Shown here: positions 45,137-54,822 of the stretch, piece after piece
Layout of the letters: each line of letters starts with the position of its first letter
Numbering within the stretch: the first letter of the stretch is position 1
Source: an uncultured Bacilli bacterium
Lineage (GTDB): Bacteria > Bacillota_I > Bacilli_A > RF39 > UBA660
DNA: 64,000 bases
Assembly (NCBI GenBank): GCA_947632085.1
Contig: CANRNY010000006.1
Coordinates: 1 to 64,000, forward strand
Reading direction: 5' to 3'
Notes under the pieces: model-generated
Databases searched by the model: none
Told to the model about the DNA's origin: nothing
Seen by the model: only the letters and a program-made list of their open reading frames with translations
Translations under genes and position numbers: made by a program

Positions 45137-47005
45137 ATGTATGAAATAATTGTCGTTGGTGGTGGACATGCCGGTTGTGAAGCTGCTCATGCCTGCGCCT
45201 TAAAAAAACATAAAACCTTATTAATAACTAGTAATTTAAAAAATATTGCTGATATGCCTTGTAATCCTCATATTGGTGGAAGTGCTAAAGGTATTGTAGT
45301 AAGAGAAATTGATGCCTTAGGTGGCATTATGGGTAAAGTAGCTGATAAAACTCATTTACAAATAAAAATGCTTAATAGCGCTAAAGGTCCAGCTGTTCAA
45401 TCATTACGTGCTCAAGGTGATAAAATAGCTTATCCAAAAGAAATGTTGAATACTTTAAATAATTTAGAATATTTAGATATTAAAGAAGGAATGGTTGAAG
45501 ATTTAATAATCGAAGATGGTAAAGTAGGGGGAGTTATCCTAGAAGATGGAACAAAAATTATTTCCCAAGCTGTCATTCTAACAACTGGTACTTACTTAAA
45601 AGCTGATATTTTAGTGGGAAATACTCGTACAAGAAAAGGTCCACATGGCGAAAAAACATCTAATTTCTTAAGTGACAAACTAAAAGAATATGGTTTTAAT
45701 ATTATAAGACTAAAAACTGGTACCCCACAAAGAATAGATCGTAAGACAATTGATTTTTCTAAAATTAAATTAGAACCAGGTGATGATATTTATCATACCT
45801 TTAGTTTTGATTTAGAACCATCATACAAAATTGAAGACCAAGAACCATGCTATCTAACATATACAACCGAAAAAACACATCAAATCATTAGAGATAACTT
45901 AAATAAATCAAGTATGTATGGTGCATTAGATGATATCAAAGGTATCGGTCCAAGATACTGTCCGTCAATTGAAGATAAAGTAACCCGTTTTGCTGATAAA
46001 GAAAGACATCAATTATTCTTAGAACCAGAAAGTCGTTATTATGATGATATCTATCTTCAAGGATTCTCAACATCTATGCCTCCAGAAATTCAAGAACAAA
46101 TGGTTCATAGTTTACCAGGACTAGAAAATGCTAAAATCTTAAAATATGGCTATGCTATTGAATACGATGCTATCTATCCAACTCAACTAAATGCCTCTCT
46201 AGAAACTAAAATAATTGAAAACTTATATACAGCTGGCCAAATAAATGGTACTAGTGGTTATGAAGAAGCTGCATGTCAAGGACTTATGGCTGGTATAAAC
46301 GCTTCACTAAAATTAGAAGGTCAAGAACCATTAGTTCTAAAAAGATCAGATGCTTATATTGGTGTCTTAATTGATGATTTAATTACTAAAGGTATTAGAG
46401 ATCCATATCGTTTACTTACATCTCGTGCTGAATTTAGATTATTACTACGTAGTGATAATGCAGATTTACGTTTAAGAAACTATGGTTACGAAGTAGGTTT
46501 AATAAACGAAGAACAAATAGATAGATTAAAACAAAAAGAAAAATCTATTAATGAACTATTAAATTATATGAAAGAAACTAAATTAAAAGTAACTGAAGAG
46601 ATAAAAAATAAATTTACTACTAATAATTATCAAGTACCTAATAATGGTATCACTTTAGAGCAACTAATCAAACGACCAGAAATAAAAATGTCTTTCTTAA
46701 ATGAATTAATTTCTATTCCATATCCTGAAGAAATACAAGAACAAATTGAAATAAATTTAAAATATGAAGGTTATATTGCTAAAGCCTATAAAGAAGCCGA
46801 AAAAATGTTAAAGTTAGAAAAGAAACAAATACCAGAAGATATTGATTATGATAAGATTAAAAATATTGCTTCTGAAGCTCGTCAAAAATTAAAAGAAGTA
46901 AGACCTAAAACGATTGCTCAAGCTATCCGTATTAGTGGCGTAAATCCAGCTGATATATCTATCTTATCTGTCTATTTAAAAAAGGAATATAGTAAAGATG
47001 AATAA
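45137..47005 (+). CDS. mnmG: tRNA modification FAD enzyme MnmG (GidA)
   Basis: This 622-aa protein has the FAD site VVGGGHAGCEAA and the tRNA-binding C-terminal helical domain. It overlaps rsmG by eight bases. It partners MnmE. Confidence 0.97.
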   Translation: MYEIIVVGGGHAGCEAAHACALKKHKTLLITSNLKNIADMPCNPHIGGSAKGIVVREIDALGGIMGKVADKTHLQIKMLNSAKGPAVQSLRAQGDKIAYPKEMLNTLNNLEYLDIKEGMVEDLIIEDGKVGGVILEDGTKIISQAVILTTGTYLKADILVGNTRTRKGPHGEKTSNFLSDKLKEYGFNIIRLKTGTPQRIDRKTIDFSKIKLEPGDDIYHTFSFDLEPSYKIEDQEPCYLTYTTEKTHQIIRDNLNKSSMYGALDDIKGIGPRYCPSIEDKVTRFADKERHQLFLEPESRYYDDIYLQGFSTSMPPEIQEQMVHSLPGLENAKILKYGYAIEYDAIYPTQLNASLETKIIENLYTAGQINGTSGYEEAACQGLMAGINASLKLEGQEPLVLKRSDAYIGVLIDDLITKGIRDPYRLLTSRAEFRLLLRSDNADLRLRNYGYEVGLINEEQIDRLKQKEKSINELLNYMKETKLKVTEEIKNKFTTNNYQVPNNGITLEQLIKRPEIKMSFLNELISIPYPEEIQEQIEINLKYEGYIAKAYKEAEKMLKLEKKQIPEDIDYDKIKNIASEARQKLKEVRPKTIAQAIRISGVNPADISILSVYLKKEYSKDE

Positions 47006-47705
47006 AGAAGAATTTGTAAGTGAAGTAAGTAAACTAGGTCTAAATCTTACTCCTGAACAATTAAATATGTTAGATACCTATGCTAAATTTTTAATCGAAT
47101 ATAACTCTCATACTAATCTAACTGCTATCACTGAAGAAAACCAAATATATTTAAAACATTTTTATGACTCAATAACTATAATAAAAGCAATTGATTTAAC
47201 TAAAATAGATAATTTAATAGACATTGGTACCGGCGCTGGCTTCCCTGGAATGGTTATAAAAATATTATTTCCCACCATTAAAGTTACTTTATTAGATTCA
47301 AATAATAAAAAAATAAACTTTTTACAGGAATTGGGAAATAAATTAAATCTAGCTGATATTAATTATTATCATGGTCGTGCCGAAGAATTTGTCCAAAACA
47401 ATCGTGAAAAATTTTCCCTAGTAACTGCTCGTGCTGTAAGCAATTTAACAACTTTATCAGAACTATGCTTACCATTAACTAAGTTAAATGGCTATTTTAT
47501 CCCTTTAAAAGGATCTAATGAAGAAGAAATAAATGATTCATTAAATGCAATAAAAAAATTAGGTGGTAGTATTGAAAATATAATCAAATTTACACTACCA
47601 TACGAAGAAAGTACAAGAAACATCATAAAAATTAAGAAAATAAATACCACACCAAAAGAATATCCACGAAGATATGACAAGATAGTTAAGTACCCATTGA
47701 AATAA
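46998..47705 (+). CDS. rsmG: 16S rRNA G527 methyltransferase RsmG
   Basis: This 235-aa SAM enzyme has LIDIGTGAGFPGMVIKI and VTARAVSNL. It forms m7G527. Its place between mnmG and noc is the same as in Bacillus. Confidence 0.96.
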   Translation: MNKEEFVSEVSKLGLNLTPEQLNMLDTYAKFLIEYNSHTNLTAITEENQIYLKHFYDSITIIKAIDLTKIDNLIDIGTGAGFPGMVIKILFPTIKVTLLDSNNKKINFLQELGNKLNLADINYYHGRAEEFVQNNREKFSLVTARAVSNLTTLSELCLPLTKLNGYFIPLKGSNEEEINDSLNAIKKLGGSIENIIKFTLPYEESTRNIIKIKKINTTPKEYPRRYDKIVKYPLK

Positions 47706-47762
47706 AAATTAAAATAAGGTATTATTAATAATAGAGAAGACTAGATAAAAGGGGCTGATTAT

Positions 47763-49274
47763 ATGAATCTAGAATCAGGAGTACTACAAGTACATATTGA
47801 AGATATAATTCCTAATAGATTTCAACCAAGACTATCATTTGATGAACAAGGTTTAAAAGAATTAGCAGATTCAATAAGAGAACATGGTATTATTCAACCA
47901 TTAGTTTTAAGAAAATTAGGCGATAAATATGAAATAATCGCTGGAGAAAGAAGGTATAAAGCTGCTCAAATAGCAGGTTTAACTACTGTTCCAGCCGTCA
48001 TAGCTAATATAGATGATAATAAATCAGCCGAAGTAGCTCTAGTAGAAAATGTTCAAAGAAGAGATTTAACAGCTATTGAAGAAGCACGTTCTTATAAAAG
48101 CTTACTTGATAAAGGTTATTTAACTCAAGAACAATTAGCTAAAAGAATGGGTTTATCTCAACCAGCTATTGCTAATAAATTACGTTTATTAAATTTAGAT
48201 GAAGAAGTTCAACAAGCTTTACTTGAAGAAAAAATATCAGAACGTCATGCTAGAACTTTATTAACTTTAGATGATAAAAATGCTCAAAGAGAATGGTTAC
48301 ATCGTATTATTAATGAACGCTTAACAGTTAGACAATTAGATTTGGAATTAAAGAAATTAAGAGAAGCAAATAGTATAGTTAGCGTTGATGATGAAGACGA
48401 AGGAACTGGTGAAGTACCACTAGTATCATCAACACCAAGTATTGAAGATATAAAAGCTAATTCTATAGATTTAAGTGAAGCTAATCGTATTAAAAATAAT
48501 CCTCCAGAACAATTAGAAACTTTAGAAACTCTAGAAGAAACTCCAATCCCAACTGCCACTCAACCAATGCCAGAACAAGGAGAAGAGTTACTAGAACCAT
48601 ATACACCAGCAACAACTGTTCCAGAGTTTAATATAGCTACACCAAATTCTGCTAGTACATTTATACCTCCGGAAAATATAGTGGAACCAATGCCAGATCA
48701 AAATAAATATTTCAGTATGGCTAATAGTTTTGCACCAGAACCAACTCCACAACAAAATTTTGTTAATTCCACAGATTTAATGAATAATAGTATGAATAAT
48801 ATGGTATCACCAACTGAGAATAATAATACTTTTGAAGTATTTGATTCACCAACGCCAAGTAATTCATTTGTTGATATGAATAATCAAACGCCAACACCTA
48901 TTGAAGAACCACAACCAGAACCTCCAAAACCAGTCTTTAATAGTCCAATATCTCCATATACTGGCGCTCCATTAAATACTGATTTTGATCGAAATCCAAA
49001 TAATAAATTCTTCACACCTGTAATGGATAATACTCCAGAAATTGAAATAAATACACCACAAGAAAAAGAAGTAGATCCAATGAAGGCTGTAGACCAATTA
49101 ATGAATAATGGTCAAAAACCAGCAGCACCAGGTAAGATGGAATTAAAAGATGCGATTGCTACAATTCGTTCATGTATTGAAGGATTAGGCGACAAAGGAT
49201 TCTTCATAAATGTCGAAGAAATAGATTTTGATAACAATTATCAAATTACAATGCAAATACATAAAGACAACTAA
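47763..49274 (+). CDS. noc: Nucleoid occlusion protein Noc, atypical
   Basis: This 503-aa ParB/Noc protein has the CTP-binding N-domain (NRFQPR, AGERRYKAAQIAG, VENVQRRDL) and an HTH domain to about residue 200. The four positions that separate Noc from ParB are Gln133, Lys139, Asn144 and Arg161; B. subtilis Noc has Q-K-K-R and ParB R-T-A-G. The C-terminus (DAIATIRSCIEGLGDKGF) also resembles Noc. Two oddities: there is no N-terminal amphipathic membrane-targeting helix (an in-frame TAG lies 21 nt upstream), and about 240 Pro/Asn/Thr-rich disordered residues separate the HTH from the dimer domain. soj and spo0J do not follow. Confidence 0.87.
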   Translation: MNLESGVLQVHIEDIIPNRFQPRLSFDEQGLKELADSIREHGIIQPLVLRKLGDKYEIIAGERRYKAAQIAGLTTVPAVIANIDDNKSAEVALVENVQRRDLTAIEEARSYKSLLDKGYLTQEQLAKRMGLSQPAIANKLRLLNLDEEVQQALLEEKISERHARTLLTLDDKNAQREWLHRIINERLTVRQLDLELKKLREANSIVSVDDEDEGTGEVPLVSSTPSIEDIKANSIDLSEANRIKNNPPEQLETLETLEETPIPTATQPMPEQGEELLEPYTPATTVPEFNIATPNSASTFIPPENIVEPMPDQNKYFSMANSFAPEPTPQQNFVNSTDLMNNSMNNMVSPTENNNTFEVFDSPTPSNSFVDMNNQTPTPIEEPQPEPPKPVFNSPISPYTGAPLNTDFDRNPNNKFFTPVMDNTPEIEINTPQEKEVDPMKAVDQLMNNGQKPAAPGKMELKDAIATIRSCIEGLGDKGFFINVEEIDFDNNYQITMQIHKDN

Positions 49275-49290
49275 TCAGTTGTCTTTTTTC
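49264..49290 (+). terminator. Terminator of the mnmE-noc run
   Basis: AAGACAACT-AATC-AGTTGTCTT then T-run; overlaps the noc stop. Confidence 0.9.
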
Positions 49291-49324
49291 TATGTTATAA
49301 TTAATACAATAAAGAGGTATGAAA

Positions 49325-49735
49325 ATGATTGTAACTAAACAAAATACTCACGAGATTCAAAATATTAGAATTCACGATTCTATCCTAAAAAGTTTTATCT
49401 ACAATCCCCAAAATAATAGTATTTCCCTAAAATTATTAAGTACTTGGAAAGAATATCCTAGCTTAAATATTACTATAAAAAATATTGCTTTTTTACAATT
49501 TCAAAATGCTGATTTATGGGGCAAACATAATATATTAGAACTTAATGAATTCTATTTTGATGAACAAGAAACACAATTAAATCGTTTAATAAGTGAATTT
49601 AAAGAACAAAATAATAATTCTAAAATTCCTGAAAAATTAAATAAAGATTATATGTTTGAAATTGTCTTTACTTTATTTAATGGAGGAGAGATAAGAATAG
49701 TTTGTCAGCAAATAAATATCCAAACAAAAAAATAA
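49325..49735 (+). CDS. Conserved hypothetical protein, 136 aa
   Basis: The start at 49325 is preferred because GAGGT lies six bases upstream; the ATG at 49319 is too close to it. The sequence begins with an HDSILKSF motif and alternates beta strands (SISLKLLS, LNITIKNIAF, FEIVFTLFNGG). It has no signal peptide or membrane helix. I do not recognise the family with confidence; small beta-rich cytosolic proteins of this pattern include immunity-like proteins, but no toxin gene is adjacent. Confidence 0.6.
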   Translation: MIVTKQNTHEIQNIRIHDSILKSFIYNPQNNSISLKLLSTWKEYPSLNITIKNIAFLQFQNADLWGKHNILELNEFYFDEQETQLNRLISEFKEQNNNSKIPEKLNKDYMFEIVFTLFNGGEIRIVCQQINIQTKK

Positions 49736-49797
49736 TAAAAATGATATTTAATTAAAATACTTTATGTTATAATTATTTTATAAAAAGGAGAGTCAAT

Positions 49798-49971
49798 ATG
49801 AATATACTAGCTATTATTTTATTAGTTATAGGAGCCTTCTTTAGTTTTAGTTATGCTAATGTTCAAAAATCAATAGTTACTAAAACAAAAGAGGCAGCAA
49901 CTAGCACTGTTGAAAATGAAAACTCATATATCGATGAAAGACTTAATTCTTACTTTGATATAAACGATTAA
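49798..49971 (+). CDS. Small single-pass membrane or secreted peptide, 57 aa
   Basis: AAAGGAGAG lies seven bases before the ATG. The N-terminal 20 residues are hydrophobic (NILAIILLVIGAFFSFSYA), possibly a cleavable signal ending SYA. A soluble tail of about 35 residues with Thr/Glu/Asn follows. It has a strong shared terminator with the convergent PBP gene. Function unknown. Confidence 0.7.
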   Translation: MNILAIILLVIGAFFSFSYANVQKSIVTKTKEAATSTVENENSYIDERLNSYFDIND

Positions 49972-49975
49972 AACT

Positions 49976-50011
49976 AAAAAAGATACATAGTGTTGATTAT
50001 GTATCTTTTTT
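49976..50011. terminator. Bidirectional terminator between the 57-aa gene and PBP1
   Basis: AAAAAAGATACATA pairs with TATGTATCTTTTTT around a short loop, with T runs on both strands. Confidence 0.93.
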
Positions 50012-51971
50012 AATTCTTTGCAACTTCTTTAAAAACAGCTTCTGTATCAGTATTTCGATATTCACTACCACTTACATAATAAAAGACAGTTGTATTTTTA
50101 TTTGTCTTAGTTTCTTCCCCAGTTATCGCATTTAATGGCACTCCAACTACATTATCAGGTTTTTCATACCAAGTCTTATCAATATCTAATTTTTCGACTG
50201 TATTAACCCAAATATTTTTCGAAATCTTACCATCAGATACGACTAACTCACTATTATCATCATTACCATTCCAAACCATCATTAATACATTTGGATTATA
50301 TCCAACCATCCAACAATCAGTTCCAGAAGAACCAGTTTTAATCGCATATTTACTTGATATTTTAGAAGCCACACTCATAACTGTCGGTGTATTATAATCC
50401 ATAAAAGCCGAATTATAAGTAGATGTCATCATTTCATTTAATATATAATCATAAGATTCGTTTAATACTAAATCAGCTTTATTATTCTTTTCATATAAGA
50501 CATTACCTTGTATATCTTCAATTCTTTCAATAAAAGTTAAATCTCTTTTATAACCACCACTAGCCAGTGTTGTATAAGCTCTTGCAAAATCAATCATACT
50601 TAATTCACAAGTACCTAAAGCTAGGGAAGGAATAGCTTGTAAATCAGCTTTAATTCCCATTCGATGAGCTGTATTAACTAATGTATCTTCACCTAAGAAT
50701 AAATGCGTTTTAACAGCATAAATATTATCTGAATAAGCTATCGCTGCTGCCATCGTAATATTTTTATTCCCATATTTATTATTATAATTTGATGGAGAGT
50801 ACTCTTGATTAGTTGAGAACATAAAAGTAGTTGGTTCACTTAAGAATGTTGAAGATGATACCATACCATTTTCTAACGCTGCATAATAAAGAATCGGTTT
50901 AATAGAAGAACCAACTTGTCTTTTACTTTTTAAAGCTCTATTATACTGACTTTTTGCATAATCTAATCCTCCAGTTAAAGCCATAACTCCACCAGTCTTA
51001 GGATTAACTATAATACTAGCAACTTGCATTTTATCTTCATTTTTCATTTCATTTAAAATATTTTCTTCCATTAATTTTTGGGCATCCATATTAAGTGATG
51101 TATATATTCTAATACCACCTGACTCTATTAATGAATCAGGTATTTCATCTAAATTTTCTAGTTCATCATAAACAGCATCTTGATAATACATTAACATATT
51201 TAAATCGTTATCATTCCTCTTACCATATATCTCTAAATCATCTTTAAATAAGTTATCATAAGTACTTTGATCTATACAATTATTATTAAGCATTAACTTA
51301 CTTATAACTTTAGCTCTTTCTAACGAAGCATCATAATCACTTACTGGATTATATTTATTTGGTGCTTTAGGTATTCCTGCTAAAATAATAGATTCTTCTA
51401 ATGTTAAATCTTTAGCATCTTTATTAAAATAAAAATGACTAGCATTTTCAACCCCGTAATTGCCTTGACCAAAATTTATTGTATTTAAGTATCCTTCTAG
51501 TATTTCTGTCTTTTCATATTGTACTTCTAATCTTAAAGTTAAAAAAGCTTCTTCAATCTTTCTTTGCCAAGTCTTATCAAAATCTAAATACATATTCTTA
51601 ATATATTGCTGACTAATTGTTGAAGCCCCTTGTACAATACTTCCACTTTTAATATTTAAATACATTGCTTTAATTATTCGTGGTATATCAAATCCATGAT
51701 GTTTATAAAAATTTTTATCTTCCGTACTAATAACAGCATCTATAAAATATGGAGATATATTATCTAAAGAAACCCATTCATTATTACCAGATCCTTGATA
51801 AACTAATGTTTCTTTATCATCATAAATATATATTTGATTCGTATTTTTAATATCTAATCTTGGTGAAAAATAAGCATATAAGTATAAACCAACTATTCCA
51901 AAAATCCCCATAATAAATAAAACACAAAATAAAGTAAATAATTTTCTTAATAATTTCATAAAAACACCCAT
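50010..51971 (-). CDS. Class A penicillin-binding protein
   Basis: This 653-aa bifunctional enzyme has an N-terminal membrane anchor and a GT51 glycosyltransferase domain (STEDKNFYKHHGFD, QGASTISQQYIKN). The transpeptidase motifs are GSSIKP (catalytic Ser), SDN and KTGSSG. It polymerises and crosslinks peptidoglycan. It is the only minus-strand gene on the right arm, so it is transcribed against the replication fork. Confidence 0.93.
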   Translation of the reverse strand: MGVFMKLLRKLFTLFCVLFIMGIFGIVGLYLYAYFSPRLDIKNTNQIYIYDDKETLVYQGSGNNEWVSLDNISPYFIDAVISTEDKNFYKHHGFDIPRIIKAMYLNIKSGSIVQGASTISQQYIKNMYLDFDKTWQRKIEEAFLTLRLEVQYEKTEILEGYLNTINFGQGNYGVENASHFYFNKDAKDLTLEESIILAGIPKAPNKYNPVSDYDASLERAKVISKLMLNNNCIDQSTYDNLFKDDLEIYGKRNDNDLNMLMYYQDAVYDELENLDEIPDSLIESGGIRIYTSLNMDAQKLMEENILNEMKNEDKMQVASIIVNPKTGGVMALTGGLDYAKSQYNRALKSKRQVGSSIKPILYYAALENGMVSSSTFLSEPTTFMFSTNQEYSPSNYNNKYGNKNITMAAAIAYSDNIYAVKTHLFLGEDTLVNTAHRMGIKADLQAIPSLALGTCELSMIDFARAYTTLASGGYKRDLTFIERIEDIQGNVLYEKNNKADLVLNESYDYILNEMMTSTYNSAFMDYNTPTVMSVASKISSKYAIKTGSSGTDCWMVGYNPNVLMMVWNGNDDNSELVVSDGKISKNIWVNTVEKLDIDKTWYEKPDNVVGVPLNAITGEETKTNKNTTVFYYVSGSEYRNTDTEAVFKEVAKN

Positions 51972-52125
51972 TAATTATTATTAAGAAAAAAATATAAATT
52001 ATAAGTAAAAAAGCAATATAATCTATTATATAATTAAAAATTATAATTTTATTTAATGAACAAATAATTATAAGTGCAATCTATAACATATTATGTTATA
52101 ATCACAGGCAAAAGGAATGACCTTT

Positions 52126-52479
52126 ATGAAAAAATTATTAAATTTAAGATTATATAAAGCAAAAAAAATAGAAAATGAATATTTAAATATTAAAGCTTTA
52201 TATAATAACAATACTTATACTTTTAAAATTGATGGTATTAAAACAATTATTAGTGATAAAATTTTTACCAGAGAAAATAATGAATTTAAATTTACTTTAG
52301 ATTTAATAAATAAAGAAGGATTATATTTATTAAAAGAAAGTGACATATTATTTGACATTGATGTTTTAAAATTATCTTTTAAATTTACTGAACGTAATAT
52401 AATATTAGAGTATAGGTTATCTAGTGATGAAGATGATATAAAAGTTGAAATAGAAATAGAAGGTGATTTAAATGAGTAG
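52126..52479 (+). CDS. YwiB-like (DUF1934) beta-barrel protein
   Basis: This 117-aa protein starts at the ATG at 52126 with AAAGGA nine bases upstream. It is a likely beta-barrel: alternating strands and the ending ILEYRLSSDEDDIKVEIEI match the DUF1934 pattern. It overlaps argS by eight bases; ywiB-argS is the Bacillus order. The molecular role of the family is not established. Confidence 0.65.
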   Translation: MKKLLNLRLYKAKKIENEYLNIKALYNNNTYTFKIDGIKTIISDKIFTRENNEFKFTLDLINKEGLYLLKESDILFDIDVLKLSFKFTERNIILEYRLSSDEDDIKVEIEIEGDLNE

Positions 52480-54223
52480 TTTTATAGAAGAAGAACAAAC
52501 TTATTTAAAAAGTAAAATAAAAGAATGCGGTTATGACTCAGATGAAGTAGTATTAAATGTTTCATCTCGTCCTGAATTTGGTGATTATCAATTTAATGGT
52601 GTTATGGCTATGTCTAAGAAATATGGTAAAAATCCTCGAGATATAGCTACTGAGATAGTTGAATGTATAAAAAAAGATAATCATTATCAAGATATTAATA
52701 TCGCTGGACCAGGTTTTATTAATATTACATTTAGTAATGAAGCTTTAATTAAGCATATTAACGATTTAAATAATAATATTAATTTAAACTATGAAAACGA
52801 TAATCCTAAAACTATCTTTATGGATTATGGTGGAGCTAATGTTGCTAAAGCTCTACATGTTGGTCATTTAAGAAGTGCTAATATTGGTGAAGCTTTAAAA
52901 AGATTATCAAATGCTTTAGGTAATAAAACTATCGCTGATGCTCATTTAGGTGACTGGGGTCGTCCAATCGGTTTAGTAATGGTAGAAATAAAACATCGTT
53001 ATCCAGATTTACCATATTTTAATCCTAACTATACTGGCGAATATCCTAAAGAATCACCTGTAACTAATGAAGATTTAATGGAAATCTATCCCTATGCTAG
53101 TAGTAAAGCTAAAGAAGATGAATCTTATATGGAAGAAGCTCGTCTTATAACTTCTCAATTTCAAGAAGGCGAAAAAGGTTTAATGGCTTTATGGCATCAT
53201 ATAATGGAAGTATCTAAAACTGATATTAAAAGAATTTATGATAAATTAAATACGACCTTTGAAGTATGGGAAGGTGAATCAGACGGTTATAAATATATTG
53301 CTGAAATGACTGAGTACTTAGAAAAACAACACATTGTTGAGGATAGTGAAGGAGCTCGTGTTATTAACGTCAAAGAAGAAAATGATGATCACGAAATTCC
53401 TCCTTTATTACTCGTAAAATCAAATGGTAGTGCATCATATGAAACAACTGATTTAGCTTGTATATGGGAGAGAATGAAAAAATGGCATCCTGATGAAATT
53501 TGGTACTTAACTGATGCTCGTCAAGCCCTTCATTTTGAACAAGTATTTAGAGCTGCTGAAAAATCTCATATTGTCGATGAAACAACTAAATTAGAATTCT
53601 TCCCATTTGGTACAATGAATGGCGCTGATGGCAAACCATTTAAAACTAGAGATGGTGGCGTCATGACTTTAGAAGCCTTACTAGATTTAGCTAAAGTTGA
53701 ATGTGAAAAGAAAATTCTTCCTAATATTACTGGTGAAGAACGAGATAAAGTCGCTGAAACTTTATCAGTAGCAGCTATTAAATATGCTGACCTTATTCCA
53801 TTCCGTTTAACTGATTATAACTTTGATCCTGTAAAATTTAGTGATTTACAAGGAAAAACAGGACCTTACTTACTATATTCAACTATTCGTATGCGTTCAT
53901 TACTAAAAAAAGCTAACGAAGCTAATATTAAATATAATGAATATAAAATAATAAATAATAAACTAGATCGTGATATCATTATATGTCTATTAAACTTAAG
54001 AAGTATTTTAACTAAATCAATTAATGTTAAATCACTAAACGATATTACTGAACATTTATACAAAATTACTAATCTATATAACAACTTTTATGCTAATCAT
54101 CATATACTTACAGAAGAAGATAAATCTTTACAAGAATCTTGGTTAATTCTTACTAAAGTTATCTATGAAAATAATATGAAATTATTAAATATTTTAGGTA
54201 TCGAAGTACCAGAGAGAATGTAA
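52472..54223 (+). CDS. argS: Arginyl-tRNA synthetase
   Basis: This 583-aa class I synthetase has an N-terminal Add1 domain and the HIGH motif as HVGHLRSANIGEA. As in many ArgRS, a canonical KMSKS is absent (MNGADGKPFKTRDGG region instead). The C-terminal DALR anticodon-binding domain is present. No T-box is seen upstream. Confidence 0.96.
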   Translation: MSSFIEEEQTYLKSKIKECGYDSDEVVLNVSSRPEFGDYQFNGVMAMSKKYGKNPRDIATEIVECIKKDNHYQDINIAGPGFINITFSNEALIKHINDLNNNINLNYENDNPKTIFMDYGGANVAKALHVGHLRSANIGEALKRLSNALGNKTIADAHLGDWGRPIGLVMVEIKHRYPDLPYFNPNYTGEYPKESPVTNEDLMEIYPYASSKAKEDESYMEEARLITSQFQEGEKGLMALWHHIMEVSKTDIKRIYDKLNTTFEVWEGESDGYKYIAEMTEYLEKQHIVEDSEGARVINVKEENDDHEIPPLLLVKSNGSASYETTDLACIWERMKKWHPDEIWYLTDARQALHFEQVFRAAEKSHIVDETTKLEFFPFGTMNGADGKPFKTRDGGVMTLEALLDLAKVECEKKILPNITGEERDKVAETLSVAAIKYADLIPFRLTDYNFDPVKFSDLQGKTGPYLLYSTIRMRSLLKKANEANIKYNEYKIINNKLDRDIIICLLNLRSILTKSINVKSLNDITEHLYKITNLYNNFYANHHILTEEDKSLQESWLILTKVIYENNMKLLNILGIEVPERM

Positions 54224-54310
54224 ATTAAAAAAATTTAAAAAATTCTATTGTCATATTAAAAAAAATATGTATAATGGTGTCTAGTGAATTATTTGGAGGT
54301 TATAATTAAA

Positions 54311-54760
54311 ATGAAATTAAAAGATTTAACTCAAGCTGAACTAGAAGCTATGTCCTACGATGATATAGCAGAAATGATCCTTACTGAAACTAATCGTCAA
54401 ATGAAGATAAATGAACTATTTAAAGAGGTATGTAAATTAGTTGGCATATCTGATGATGAATTTGTAGATAAATTACCTGCTTTCTTTGATGTTCTATCAA
54501 CAGATCATAGATTTATTATGTTAGAGAATGGTTTATGGGATTTAAAGACTAAACATTCTACTAAAGTTATTATTGATAATGATGAAGAAGATGAAGATAT
54601 CGAAGAAGATGTTGATTTAGATAATATGGAAGAAGCAGAAGAAGATAAAGACATCTATTCAGATGAAGAAGATGAAACAGATGACTTAACAGATGATGAT
54701 GACTTAAAAGATTTAGTTATTATCGATGAAGAAGATGAAGAAGCAAATGGCATTATGTAA
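54311..54760 (+). CDS. rpoE: RNA polymerase delta subunit
   Basis: This 149-aa protein has an N-terminal HARE-HTH domain (LTQAELEAMSYDDIAEMIL ... LENGLWDL) and a long unstructured Asp/Glu tail, the classic delta layout. Delta displaces RNA from polymerase and helps recycling. The ATG at 54311 follows GGAGGT; the longer GTG start is unlikely. Confidence 0.93.
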   Translation: MKLKDLTQAELEAMSYDDIAEMILTETNRQMKINELFKEVCKLVGISDDEFVDKLPAFFDVLSTDHRFIMLENGLWDLKTKHSTKVIIDNDEEDEDIEEDVDLDNMEEAEEDKDIYSDEEDETDDLTDDDDLKDLVIIDEEDEEANGIM

Positions 54761-54770
54761 CCATTTGTTT

Positions 54771-54798
54771 TTTACATTTACGTTTAATATGATATAAT
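54771..54798 (+). promoter_or_regulatory. Promoter of prfA-prmC
   Basis: TTTACA and TATAAT with a 16-nt spacer, 25 nt before the prfA start. Confidence 0.65.
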
Positions 54799-54822
54799 AC
54801 AAGACGAAAGGCGTGAAAAATC

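Noticed and set aside
47763-49274. Calling the gene spo0J/parB because five parS sites are present
   Set aside because: The specificity residues, C-terminus and position after rsmG all point to Noc, and perfect Noc sites are present.
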